DNA from: an uncultured Clostridia bacterium
Lineage (GTDB): Bacteria > Bacillota > Clostridia > Oscillospirales > Ruminococcaceae
Direction: 5' to 3'
Assembly: GCA_937892655.1 (NCBI GenBank)
Contig: CALBJC010000011.1
Location: 1-22,716 of the forward strand
DNA length: 22,716 bases
Shown here one piece after another: positions 14,728-22,643 of the stretch (position 1 is its first letter; the number at the start of each line of letters is the position of its first letter). The notes under the pieces were generated by a model, which ran no database searches, had not been told where the DNA came from, and saw only the letters and a list, made by a program, of their open reading frames with translations. The position numbers and the translations under genes are program-made.

Positions 14728-16257
14728 GTGGGAACAAGACCGACATTTTTAGGCTTTGAAGCTTCAAAGTCTGCACTTTATGCAGCGCAGAAGTCACTTG
14801 ATATTACAGGCCACAACCTTGCAAATATGTCTGTTGAGGGATATACAAGACAGAGAGTTGACCAGGTTGCGGTAAACTATTCTAATTTTACAACAAGAAT
14901 GAAGCAGGGTGTTCGTATCGGCTTATCAGGCTCAGGTACTCATGTTCTGGGTATAGGTCAGGTAAGAGATGAAACTCTCGATACTGCCTTCAGAACACAG
15001 TATGCTGAGGTAGGCGGCTACTCTCAGGAAGAAACAATGCTTACAGACATCGAATCAATTCTTCAGGAATTTGATGTAGGTACATCAGGTAACGGCTTTG
15101 GTCTGAGAAACGCTATCCAGAATATGTATAACGCTATTCAGGATTTCTCAATGGATTCATCATCTGTAACCTATGCCAGCGTTGTAACATCTTCATTTGA
15201 AGCGGTAGCACTTTCACTTCGTGATACATCAAATCTTCTCAACGAAAAGTGCGAGCAGTATAAGGATATTCTGCAGACTGACGTTTTACAGGTTAATACC
15301 CTTTTTGAAGAGATCGCAATGCTCAATAAGGAAATAGGCGATGCTATGGCTACTCACGGTTATACCGAAGAGTACGGTCCTAACGAGCTTTTGGACAAGA
15401 GAAATCTTCTTCTGGATGAGCTTTCTTCTTATGGTAAAATTTCTGTAGTTTACGACAGCGACGGTATGGTAAACGTATCAATGAACGGCGTTGAATGCGT
15501 AAACAAGACAGAGAGCGATTCTATCAACTACTACAACAACTCTGACGGTACTGTAAGCCTTTTATGGCGTTCTCTCGGTACTGAGGCTGATTTTGGCCCA
15601 GGTATCTTACAGACATCAAGAGATGTTATAAACGGTAACGGCGAAAACGCATCGGGCGATTTTGAAACAGCTCAGAGAGGTTTCCGTTACTACGCAGGCA
15701 AGCTCGACAGCGTAGCGCAGATGATTGCAGAGGTTTGTAACTCTACTATCCCTGACAGCGTTGACGCAAACGGCAACATTTTAACTTACAGAAAATTCTT
15801 CGGTGCGCAGATAAGAAATGCCGATGGATCATATAACGTATATCCTGATGTAATGATTACAGCTGAAAATATTGCTATTTCAGATACCTTCAAGGATAAC
15901 CCGAACTTCCTCATTTACGAAGAGGGCAACAGCGATAACAGATACGCTCTGCAGCTTGTTGCAAAGCTCTCATCAGAAAAGCTTGATTTCGGTACATTCC
16001 AGGGTACTATCGAAGACTACATCAGTGACTATGTAACAACTCTCGGTAACGAGATAAGCTACGCTTCAACAAAGTATGAGGCTTGTCTTAATATCGCAAA
16101 TTCAGTTTTAACAGAGCGTGACGAGGTTTCGGGCGTTTCTGAAACTGAAGAAACAACAAATATGCTCATCTACAACCGTGCATTCCAGGCGGCTGCAAAG
16201 ATGATAAATATGATGGACTCACTGCTTGATGTTGTAATCAACAGAATGGGCGTATAA
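14728..16257 (+). CDS. flgK: Flagellar hook-associated protein 1, FlgK
   Basis: A 509-residue FlgK, the first junction protein between hook and filament. The N-terminus (about 6-45) has the axial-protein rod signature with GHNLANMSVEGYTRQRV (28-44). The C-terminus (about 465-509) has the matching helix ETTNMLIYNRAFQAAAKMIN. These two ends form the coiled core, and the middle is the exposed domain. Translation starts at GTG (14728), ten bases after GGGAGG. Length is within the family range. Confidence 0.95.
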   Translation: MGTRPTFLGFEASKSALYAAQKSLDITGHNLANMSVEGYTRQRVDQVAVNYSNFTTRMKQGVRIGLSGSGTHVLGIGQVRDETLDTAFRTQYAEVGGYSQEETMLTDIESILQEFDVGTSGNGFGLRNAIQNMYNAIQDFSMDSSSVTYASVVTSSFEAVALSLRDTSNLLNEKCEQYKDILQTDVLQVNTLFEEIAMLNKEIGDAMATHGYTEEYGPNELLDKRNLLLDELSSYGKISVVYDSDGMVNVSMNGVECVNKTESDSINYYNNSDGTVSLLWRSLGTEADFGPGILQTSRDVINGNGENASGDFETAQRGFRYYAGKLDSVAQMIAEVCNSTIPDSVDANGNILTYRKFFGAQIRNADGSYNVYPDVMITAENIAISDTFKDNPNFLIYEEGNSDNRYALQLVAKLSSEKLDFGTFQGTIEDYISDYVTTLGNEISYASTKYEACLNIANSVLTERDEVSGVSETEETTNMLIYNRAFQAAAKMINMMDSLLDVVINRMGV

Positions 16258-16278
16258 ACGCAGAAGGAGGAATAAAAG

Positions 16279-17319
16279 GTGAGAGTTACTACTTCATATC
16301 TTACTAGAAACTATCTCAATAATGCCAATAAGGTATTGAAATCTTACAATGCTTCAAATGAGCGCCTTACTTCCGGCCGTGCGTTTACAAGAATATCTCA
16401 GAATATTTCAGGCGGTAAGAAGGCTCTTACAATAAGAACTCAGATTTATCAGAATGCTCAGTATCAGAAAAACGTTGAAACCGTTTCTGAAGAGCTTGAT
16501 GTTGTAGAATCATCCCTTATGGCTATTCAGGAGGTTTTGCAGACAGCAGGCGAAACAGCTATCAGAGCAAACGGCGTTCAGAATGCTGACTCTAAGGCAA
16601 CTTTAGCTGCAGCGCTTGGCGGTCTTAAGGAAACAGTTATTCAGACAGCAAACTCATCTTATGTAAATAAGAATGTTTTAGGCGGTACAAATACAGGCGA
16701 TCTGCCATTTGCAGTTGATGATAACGGCAGACTTTTGTTCAACGGCTCAAGAGTTGATTCTATTACTCAGCAGGATGATCTTTTCTACGATCAGAACGGC
16801 GAGGTTGTTGAAATGTCAAGCGATGTTTACGTTGATATCGGTCTTGGTATCAGAATGAACGGTGACGTTATTGATGACCGAAGCGTTTATAAGGTAAGCT
16901 TCTCAGGTCTTGAAGCGCTCGGCTACGGCTCTACTGACCTTACCTATACAGATAAAGAGGGCAACGAGCAGACAGTTACTGCTTCAAATAACGTATATGA
17001 CCTTTTAACTCAGATGCAGGATGCTATCTTAGAGGATGATATGGCAAAGCTCGGCAAGCTCAACGACCATTTAACAGACGGTCTTGACAACGTTTTGTCG
17101 ACCATTTCAGAAATTGGTATCAAGCAGAGCTACCTTGAAACAAAGCTCGCAATTTTGCAGGATGAAGAGGTTTCACTTGCTACTCAGCAGTCAGAGCTTG
17201 AAGGCGTTGATGATACAGAAGAAATTATCAAGTACAACGAATACAAGTACAGCTGGATGCTCACATTGCAGTTTGGCTCAAACGTATTACCACAGTCGCT
17301 TATGGACTTCATACAGTAA
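16279..17319 (+). CDS. flgL: Flagellar hook-associated protein 3, FlgL
   Basis: A 346-residue FlgL, the second hook-filament junction protein. The N-terminal flagellin-like helix (about 1-140) shows NERLTSGRAFTRISQNISGG (27-46) in place of the usual flagellin NxxRLSSG pattern. The C-terminal helices (about 260-346) complete the pair. The start is GTG at 16279 behind AGGAGG. It is 21 bases after flgK and is expected to be exported with the help of FlgN. Confidence 0.92.
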   Translation: MRVTTSYLTRNYLNNANKVLKSYNASNERLTSGRAFTRISQNISGGKKALTIRTQIYQNAQYQKNVETVSEELDVVESSLMAIQEVLQTAGETAIRANGVQNADSKATLAAALGGLKETVIQTANSSYVNKNVLGGTNTGDLPFAVDDNGRLLFNGSRVDSITQQDDLFYDQNGEVVEMSSDVYVDIGLGIRMNGDVIDDRSVYKVSFSGLEALGYGSTDLTYTDKEGNEQTVTASNNVYDLLTQMQDAILEDDMAKLGKLNDHLTDGLDNVLSTISEIGIKQSYLETKLAILQDEEVSLATQQSELEGVDDTEEIIKYNEYKYSWMLTLQFGSNVLPQSLMDFIQ

Positions 17320-17345
17320 TTTTTTAAACGAAAAGGGGTGCTTTT

Positions 17346-17945
17346 ATGCAGTTATTAAAAATTACTTCAACTCCGATTGAATATGAAATTAAAATTGAAA
17401 AAGCATCATTACAGATGCCTGTTGATCAGCCGCAGAGAGTAACGCAGACAACGCCTGCTCAGCTTTCGGTTGATACAACTCCAACTACTCACAGAATAGA
17501 TTCATCGGAATTCAGAAGAAACGTAAATATGCGTTCAAACATTGATTATGCTTCAGAAAATGCTCGTATTGCAAGAGAAAATGCAGACGAGGTCGTAAAC
17601 GAGTATATCAATATGGGTAAATCGCTTTCACAGATCCAGAATGGTACAAAGGTAAGTGATTACTACAGAAACAAGGTTTTATCAGAAGCGTCAAATATCC
17701 CGACCATTATCGAAAAGCACGCAGGTTCACCTGAAATTTCATGGTCGATCGGTGACGCCAAGACAAACTTCTCAAAGCCATCTGTAAAGAACGAATGGCA
17801 GGTAAGTAAAAACAGAATGGAATATATCCCTGGCAGGTTCCATATGGATATTATCCAGATGCCAAAGGTAAGCGTAGAATACGTTGGTGATCCTGTATAC
17901 GTTCCACCAAGCTCCGCACCTGGCTATGAAGCGCCTGTTGAATAA
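17346..17945 (+). CDS. DUF6470 family protein (YviE-like)
   Basis: A 199-residue soluble protein between flgL and fliW, exactly where B. subtilis has yviE. The N-terminus MQLLKITSTPIEYEIKIEKA, followed by a Pro/Gln-rich segment, is the usual look of DUF6470. The middle (about 60-110) is helical, and the C-terminus ends in a Pro/Tyr-rich tail with PPSSAPGYEAP. The function is not known. Its steady place in late flagellar operons suggests a role in filament-stage assembly. Confidence 0.85.
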   Translation: MQLLKITSTPIEYEIKIEKASLQMPVDQPQRVTQTTPAQLSVDTTPTTHRIDSSEFRRNVNMRSNIDYASENARIARENADEVVNEYINMGKSLSQIQNGTKVSDYYRNKVLSEASNIPTIIEKHAGSPEISWSIGDAKTNFSKPSVKNEWQVSKNRMEYIPGRFHMDIIQMPKVSVEYVGDPVYVPPSSAPGYEAPVE

Positions 17946-17971
17946 TTCTCATCAAAAAGGAGAAATTTGCT

Positions 17972-18397
17972 ATGGAAATCAAAACAAGAGATTTTGGCAC
18001 TATCGAATTAAACGCTGAAGATATTATCCATTTTGCAGAGCCGATTTTCGGCTTTGAAGACTACAAAGATTTTATTATCCTTTTTGATGATGAAATAGGT
18101 GATGATTTTGCATGGCTCCAGTCATGCGAGGATGAAAACACCTGCTTTGTTATCGCGTCAGCAGCAGGCTTAAAGTTTGAATATAACCCTGCTATCCCTG
18201 CTTCAACTCTCGCAGCAGTGGGCGGCGATTATGAGCTGTGGCTTATTATGAATGTTGCTGAGGATATGTCAAAGTCAACAGTAAACTTAAAGAGCCCTAT
18301 CGTTTACTGCCCTCATACAGCAACAGCTTCGCAGACAATAAGCGAAGACAAGCTCCCTATAAAGTATGCTCTTTTTGAGGGAAAGGAGCTGTGCTAA
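17972..18397 (+). CDS. fliW: Flagellar assembly factor FliW
   Basis: A 141-residue FliW. Family landmarks are FGTIELNAEDIIHF (8-21), GFEDYKDF (27-34) and WLQSCEDENTCFVI (49-62). FliW binds CsrA and blocks its repression of flagellin translation; newly made flagellin competes for FliW, which closes a homeostatic loop. The csrA start codon follows directly after the fliW stop with no gap, so the two are coupled. No flagellin gene is present in this window, so the target must lie elsewhere. Confidence 0.95.
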   Translation: MEIKTRDFGTIELNAEDIIHFAEPIFGFEDYKDFIILFDDEIGDDFAWLQSCEDENTCFVIASAAGLKFEYNPAIPASTLAAVGGDYELWLIMNVAEDMSKSTVNLKSPIVYCPHTATASQTISEDKLPIKYALFEGKELC

Positions 18398-18631
18398 ATG
18401 CTAGTTTTATCCAGAAAACCAGGTGAGTCATTGCTCATTGGTGACAACGTTGAAATTTTCATTTCTGAAATTTCCGGCGATAAGGTTAAAATCGGTATTA
18501 CAGCGCCTTCAGATATGAAAATTATCCGTTCTGAGCTTATAAAGACTGTTGAAGAAAACAAGACAGCCTCTCATAAGGTAGAGCGTTCTGCTCTCAGAGC
18601 GTTTATAAAATCAAATAACGAAAGCAAATAG
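18398..18631 (+). CDS. csrA: Carbon storage regulator CsrA
   Basis: A 77-residue RNA-binding regulator with the CsrA core at 1-50: MLVLSRKPGES at the start and the IIRSEL strand with Arg44. Arg6 and Arg44 align with RNA-contact residues of the family. The tail beyond residue 50 is longer than in gamma-proteobacteria, as in Firmicute CsrA proteins regulated by FliW. It represses translation of flagellin in Bacillus by binding GGA motifs at the ribosome binding site. It is the last gene of the flgM operon here. Confidence 0.95.
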   Translation: MLVLSRKPGESLLIGDNVEIFISEISGDKVKIGITAPSDMKIIRSELIKTVEENKTASHKVERSALRAFIKSNNESK

Positions 18632-18644
18632 TCTTACACAAAAA

Positions 18645-18677
18645 ATAAATCTTCCGGTTTTTAATCGGAAGATTTAT
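18645..18677 (-). terminator. Intrinsic terminator between csrA and the convergent gene
   Basis: Twelve-base stem ATAAATCTTCCG / CGGAAGATTTAT with a nine-base loop. The T run (ATTTATTTTTTG) is on the minus strand, so it mainly ends the gene at 18700-19359. It may also stop transcription leaving csrA. Confidence 0.82.
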
Positions 18678-18699
18678 AGTCATATTTAAAGGCTTTTTG

Positions 18700-19359
18700 C
18701 TAAATCAGATAATTTTTGGCTTCAGAAGCAGAAACTGCCTTTTTCGGCGGCTTCGGGAAGTTTTTCAAAAACTCCTCTGCCTCTCTTACAACATACATTG
18801 ACATTATCTGAGCGGCATATTCAGAGAGATTTAAAATCTTATATTTATATTTTGGCATACTGCCAAATCGCATACTGCCTGATTCCATAGCTTCAAGCTT
18901 TAAAAGCTGGCTGAAATCGTAAATAGGCTTTATAAGCGATAGCGAGATCACCTTATCCTTGCCGTATTCATCGAGCATTATATCTGTAAATGTTACTGCC
19001 TGATGCGATACAGCGCATACTGTGCAGAATTCATCATCGCCTGTCTTGTTTGATTTTCTGTAGATCTGCGAGCGGGCCTTCATGAACACCTCAAAGTACG
19101 GGATACCCTCTTCTAAAAGGGTCAAAGAGATGGTCTGAGCTTTGAGATAATGCCTTGATGAAACAAAAACCTTTCCCACAAGCTCAATAACCTCAACGCC
19201 TTTTCTGCGGCAGCGCAGGGTAACTGTCTGGTCAACGGCAAAGAGGGGAATGTAATCACATCTGTATACAAAATAATCAGGCTCAATATGTATCTTACCC
19301 GGTTCTTCAAAATGTCTGTCGCGGGTCAAAACAACCGCGTCATCAAATTTAAGTGTCAT
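18700..19359 (-). CDS. Uncharacterised protein, possibly a degenerate PilZ-type protein
   Basis: A 219-residue soluble protein with no signal peptide. Residues 1-90 are beta-rich (for example YIPLFAVDQTVTLRC, then LVGKVFVSS). Residues 91-145 could be a worn PilZ domain: Arg96 and Arg101 in RSQIYR, then AVSHQA (116-121) and VTFTDIML, in the order of the PilZ RxxxR and [D/N]xSxxG motifs, but with wrong spacing and with Asp and Gly replaced by Ala. If so, it probably does not bind c-di-GMP in the normal way. The C-terminal 50 residues are helical. A YcgR-like brake is one possibility and an unrelated family another. It has its own promoter and terminator and is the only minus-strand gene inside the flagellar block, where B. 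subtilis has hag. Confidence 0.7.
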   Translation of the reverse strand: MTLKFDDAVVLTRDRHFEEPGKIHIEPDYFVYRCDYIPLFAVDQTVTLRCRRKGVEVIELVGKVFVSSRHYLKAQTISLTLLEEGIPYFEVFMKARSQIYRKSNKTGDDEFCTVCAVSHQAVTFTDIMLDEYGKDKVISLSLIKPIYDFSQLLKLEAMESGSMRFGSMPKYKYKILNLSEYAAQIMSMYVVREAEEFLKNFPKPPKKAVSASEAKNYLI

Positions 19360-19404
19360 ATATAAATCTAATCCTTACAAAATAGTGGGTTTTAGTATAT
19401 TTAT

Positions 19405-19433
19405 ATTGTACCACCTTTCACTACAAAAATCAA
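19405..19433 (-). promoter_or_regulatory. Sigma-A promoter of the possible PilZ-like gene
   Basis: On the minus strand, TTGATT (19428-19433), 17 bases, TACAAT (19405-19410). Transcription should begin near 19398, a 39-base leader. It is of housekeeping type, unlike the sigma-28-like promoters of the adjoining flagellar genes. Confidence 0.75.
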
Positions 19434-19455
19434 TCCATAAGAGAGGAAGAAATTT

Positions 19456-19944
19456 ATGAGTAATACTAATAAAATGGTTGCGGATATTGTCGAGATACTG
19501 CTTCAGATAAGGGAGAATCTGCTCGAATTTGAAACTACAACAATGGGGCTTTTATCCTGCGGGATTGATGAGATAGTTGAGATTACAAACAAGCGTGAAG
19601 ACATCAAAAAAAGGATAGAAGAGCTTTACAATAAATGCGACAAATTGTGCGCGGAATGCGGTATAGAAAAGGCACTTGAAGCCGCTCACATGAGATGCAC
19701 AAGGGAAGAGATTTCAGAAGAAATTTACGATATCTATGATAATGCTCTCAAAAACCGCTCTGTAGTTTCGAGAATCAGAGATACCGATACTCAGGCTTTT
19801 GAGAGAATAGGCGCTCAGAAGGATGAGCTGCTCAGAAAAATCAAATCGATGAATACATCAAACGAGTCAAAGGCGGCAAAGTTTGCTTCAACCGTTGACA
19901 AGGGTGACAGAATGTATTTTCCGGGAAGAAAAACCAATATTTAG
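19456..19944 (+). CDS. Helical protein of flagellar cluster, FlgN-like
   Basis: A 162-residue, mostly helical, charged protein. Residues 10-65 form a long amphipathic helix pair with GLLSCGIDEIVEITNKREDI (31-50) and RIEELYNKCDKLCAECG (53-69), reminiscent of the FlgN export-chaperone pattern. The tail has Lys/Arg and the sequence YFPGRKTNI. It sits directly upstream of fliD and fliS, where a chaperone for FliD (FliT in other bacteria) could be expected. I infer a flagellar export chaperone, but the family is not certain. The ribosome binding site AGAGAGGAAG is good. I found no convincing promoter for it; its 5' end overlaps the divergent promoter region at 19405-19433. Confidence 0.72.
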   Translation: MSNTNKMVADIVEILLQIRENLLEFETTTMGLLSCGIDEIVEITNKREDIKKRIEELYNKCDKLCAECGIEKALEAAHMRCTREEISEEIYDIYDNALKNRSVVSRIRDTDTQAFERIGAQKDELLRKIKSMNTSNESKAAKFASTVDKGDRMYFPGRKTNI

Positions 19945-19948
19945 TGTT

Positions 19949-19973
19949 TAAAAATTTTAAAAACGACCGATAT
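19949..19973 (+). promoter_or_regulatory. Sigma-28 (SigD/FliA)-like promoter of fliD
   Basis: TAAA (19949-19952), 13 bases, ACCGATAT (19966-19973), seven of eight matches to GCCGATAT. The spacing is identical to that of the flgM promoter. A TATAAT at 19973-19978 overlaps it, but there is no good -35 for sigma-A. Confidence 0.7.
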
Positions 19974-20036
19974 ATAATCTAGAGAAATAATAATACCCGT
20001 ATTTTTATATAAAAAATCTTATGAAAGGATGGTTTT

Positions 20037-22208
20037 ATGAACGTTAATACAACTTCAACCGCAACCAATGCTGCGTATAGTAACAAAGGTCTTTCAGGTA
20101 TGATTTCCGGTATGGATACTGAAGCGCTCGTACAGAGTCAGCTTGCTAATATTCAGAATAAAATTGATAAGCAGGAGGCTGCAAAGCAGCAGCTCGAATG
20201 GAAGCAGGAGCAGTACAGAGGCGTTATCACAAAGGTCAATGATTTTTATGACAAGTATTTTGACATAACATCTGATACCTGTCTTACTCTTACATCAACA
20301 TTCAACAAGCTCACAAATACATCATCATCATCTGCAATCAAGGTTGCAGGCTCAAGCATTGCAGGCGAAATGTCAATTCAGGTAGCTCAGCTTGCTACAA
20401 AGTCAACTCTTACATCAGGTAAGGTCGGCGCATCACAGATTGCTATCGGTCTTGACGAGAGCTTCTTTGAAGCAACAGCTCAGTCTGTAAAGCTCACAGC
20501 GGGCGATAAGTCACTTGACATCACAGTTACATCCGAGTCAAATCTTGACGATGTTGTAGCTCAGATAAACAACTCAGATCTCGGCATCAAGGCTGAGGTT
20601 GACGAGGATGGCAAGCTCAAGCTTACATCTGATGATGAAACAGCCTTCTCAGTAGAAGGTACTCAGAGCGCTTTATCATCACTCGGCTTGAAGGCTGGCG
20701 CTGCTACTCTTGACGAAACAACAGATGTTTATACTGTTGCAGGCTCTCAAAAGGCAGATTTAACTAAGGTTACAGAGCAGAAGAAGGATTCTGCTACAAT
20801 TACATTCTCGCTTGACGGCGTTGCAAAAACAGTAACTCTTTCAGGCGAAATGACAGCTGAAAGCGCTGCTGAAGAAATTGCAAAGCAGCTTGCAAAGGCA
20901 TTCGGCTCAAGCGTTAAGTTTGAAAACGGTATGCTCTCAGCTGGTGAGGGTCAGCGTCTTTCAATCTCAGGCGATGTTGCAGCTATCGGTCTTGCAGGCC
21001 CTACATCAACAGGTCTTGCACTTTCAGATACTCTTGAAAACTCATCATTTGCGCAGAGCCTTACAAAGAATGAAAATGGCAATTATACACTTACAATAAA
21101 CGGTGAAACTCTTGAGTTTGCCGCAACTGCCAAGATTTCAGACGTTATCTCAAAGGTAAACTCATCAGACCTTGGCGTTACAATGTCTTACAACTCATTG
21201 TCAGACAGCTTCTCACTTTCAGCAAACTCAACAGGTGCAGGCTTTGAAATAAACGTTGATACATCAGAAGGTTCTCTTGGTGCAGCGCTTTTTGGTAACG
21301 CAACCTTCAAGGCAGGTCAGAATGCAGTTGCTACAATCGACGGCGTAAGAGTTGAAAAGATGCAGAATTCATTTACTTACAACGGTGTTTCAATGACATT
21401 CAAGTCAACAACAGGCAACTACCTTGTTGACGCTGACGGTAAATTTGCAACTGACGCTAACGGCAACTTCCTCAATAAGGATGGCACATCAGCTGCTACT
21501 GAAACGATCTCATCAGAGGTTGATACAGAAGCAATTGTAAAGCTCATCAAGGATTTTGCAACAGATTACAACAAGCTCATTGAAGACTTGAACGGTCTTA
21601 CACATCAGAAGGCTGAATACAAGGAATACGCTCCGCTTACAGAGGCTCAGAGAGATGAAATGACAGAGAGCCAGATAACAAAGTGGGAAACAAAGGCTAA
21701 GACAGGTCTTTTGAGAAACGATTCAAACATCACATCATTCCTTACAGAAATGCGTTCAGCATTCTATACAAAGAAGGGTACAGAGGTTGTAGCTTCTCAG
21801 GTTGGTATTGATACCAGCGATAACTGGAAGGAATACGGCAAGCTCGTTATTGATGAGGATGCTCTCACAAAGGTGCTTTCAGGCGACCACAGTACAATCG
21901 TTGACTTGTTTACAAACACAACAGGCGGTCTTGCAAATCAGCTCAAGGATGCTTGCAAGAAGGCTGCAAACACATCTTCAGCTTCACCTGGTACTCTTGT
22001 CAAGGAGGCAGGCGTTGCAGGTAAGGTTTCTGAAAAGAACAACTACATTCAGGAAAGAATTGCAGCTATCGAATCCCGTCTTGAAACACTCAAAATGACA
22101 TACGATTCACGTAAGGACAGATACTGGAAGCAGTTTAATACAATGGAAACAATGCTTGGCAATATGCAGCAGCAGAGTGACTATCTGTATAACATGACTT
22201 ACGCATAA
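20037..22208 (+). CDS. fliD: Flagellar filament cap protein FliD (HAP2)
   Basis: A 723-residue FliD, the cap under which flagellin subunits fold into the filament. The N-terminus has the family start SGMISGMDTEALVQSQL (20-36) and a coiled segment to about residue 80. The middle is long, Ser/Thr/Ala-rich and beta-repetitive. The C-terminus (about 490-723) ends in the coiled coil RLETLKMTYDSRKDRYWKQF and MQQQSDYLYNM. It is longer than the 450-500 residues of many FliD proteins, the extra length being in the exposed middle. It has its own sigma-28-like promoter and is followed after about 57 bases by fliS. Confidence 0.95.
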   Translation: MNVNTTSTATNAAYSNKGLSGMISGMDTEALVQSQLANIQNKIDKQEAAKQQLEWKQEQYRGVITKVNDFYDKYFDITSDTCLTLTSTFNKLTNTSSSSAIKVAGSSIAGEMSIQVAQLATKSTLTSGKVGASQIAIGLDESFFEATAQSVKLTAGDKSLDITVTSESNLDDVVAQINNSDLGIKAEVDEDGKLKLTSDDETAFSVEGTQSALSSLGLKAGAATLDETTDVYTVAGSQKADLTKVTEQKKDSATITFSLDGVAKTVTLSGEMTAESAAEEIAKQLAKAFGSSVKFENGMLSAGEGQRLSISGDVAAIGLAGPTSTGLALSDTLENSSFAQSLTKNENGNYTLTINGETLEFAATAKISDVISKVNSSDLGVTMSYNSLSDSFSLSANSTGAGFEINVDTSEGSLGAALFGNATFKAGQNAVATIDGVRVEKMQNSFTYNGVSMTFKSTTGNYLVDADGKFATDANGNFLNKDGTSAATETISSEVDTEAIVKLIKDFATDYNKLIEDLNGLTHQKAEYKEYAPLTEAQRDEMTESQITKWETKAKTGLLRNDSNITSFLTEMRSAFYTKKGTEVVASQVGIDTSDNWKEYGKLVIDEDALTKVLSGDHSTIVDLFTNTTGGLANQLKDACKKAANTSSASPGTLVKEAGVAGKVSEKNNYIQERIAAIESRLETLKMTYDSRKDRYWKQFNTMETMLGNMQQQSDYLYNMTYA

Positions 22209-22265
22209 ACTATAAGATTTACTAACAGATAAAGATAATTACTACAGAGTAAAGGGGTAGTGAAT

Positions 22266-22643
22266 ATGGCTAATCCATATCAGAAGTATCAGGAACAGGC
22301 AGTTATGACAATGACACAGGGCGAGCTTTTGGTTAAGCTCTATGAAACATGCTCAAAGCGTCTTAACGCCGGTGTATACTATATTGAACAGAAGGATTTC
22401 GAGCAGGCAAATATCAATCTGCAGAAGGCTCAGAAGATTTTAAATCACCTGAGCGCAACTCTCAATTTTGACTACGAAATCTCAGGCAACCTCTATTCTC
22501 TGTATGATTATTTTGTAAGACAGATCGTAAAGGGCAATATCCGAAAGGATGTTGAACCTATCAAGGAAGTTATCCCTATGATCGATACTCTCGGCGCTAC
22601 CTTCAAGGAAGCCGACAAGCTCGTTCACAAGCAAAGAGCATAA
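22266..22643 (+). CDS. fliS: Flagellin export chaperone FliS
   Basis: A 125-residue helical FliS, which binds the C-terminus of flagellin in the cytoplasm and keeps it from polymerising before export. Landmarks are NPYQKYQEQAVMTMTQGELL near the N-terminus, followed by KLYETCSKRL and the later LYDYFVRQIVKGNI helix. I start at the ATG at 22266, eight bases after GGGG (22254-22257). A GTG at 22260 would add two residues but lies too close to the ribosome binding site. It lies downstream of fliD in the usual order. The sequence after it (22644-22716) ends with a GAGGAAA that could serve a gene starting beyond the window. Confidence 0.93.
   Translation: MANPYQKYQEQAVMTMTQGELLVKLYETCSKRLNAGVYYIEQKDFEQANINLQKAQKILNHLSATLNFDYEISGNLYSLYDYFVRQIVKGNIRKDVEPIKEVIPMIDTLGATFKEADKLVHKQRA

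Noticed and set aside
20878..22098. Plus-strand frames of 73 and 98 codons inside fliD
   Set aside because: They are out-of-frame shadows in a gene with biased codons and have Gln/Leu/Ser-rich, protein-unlike composition.
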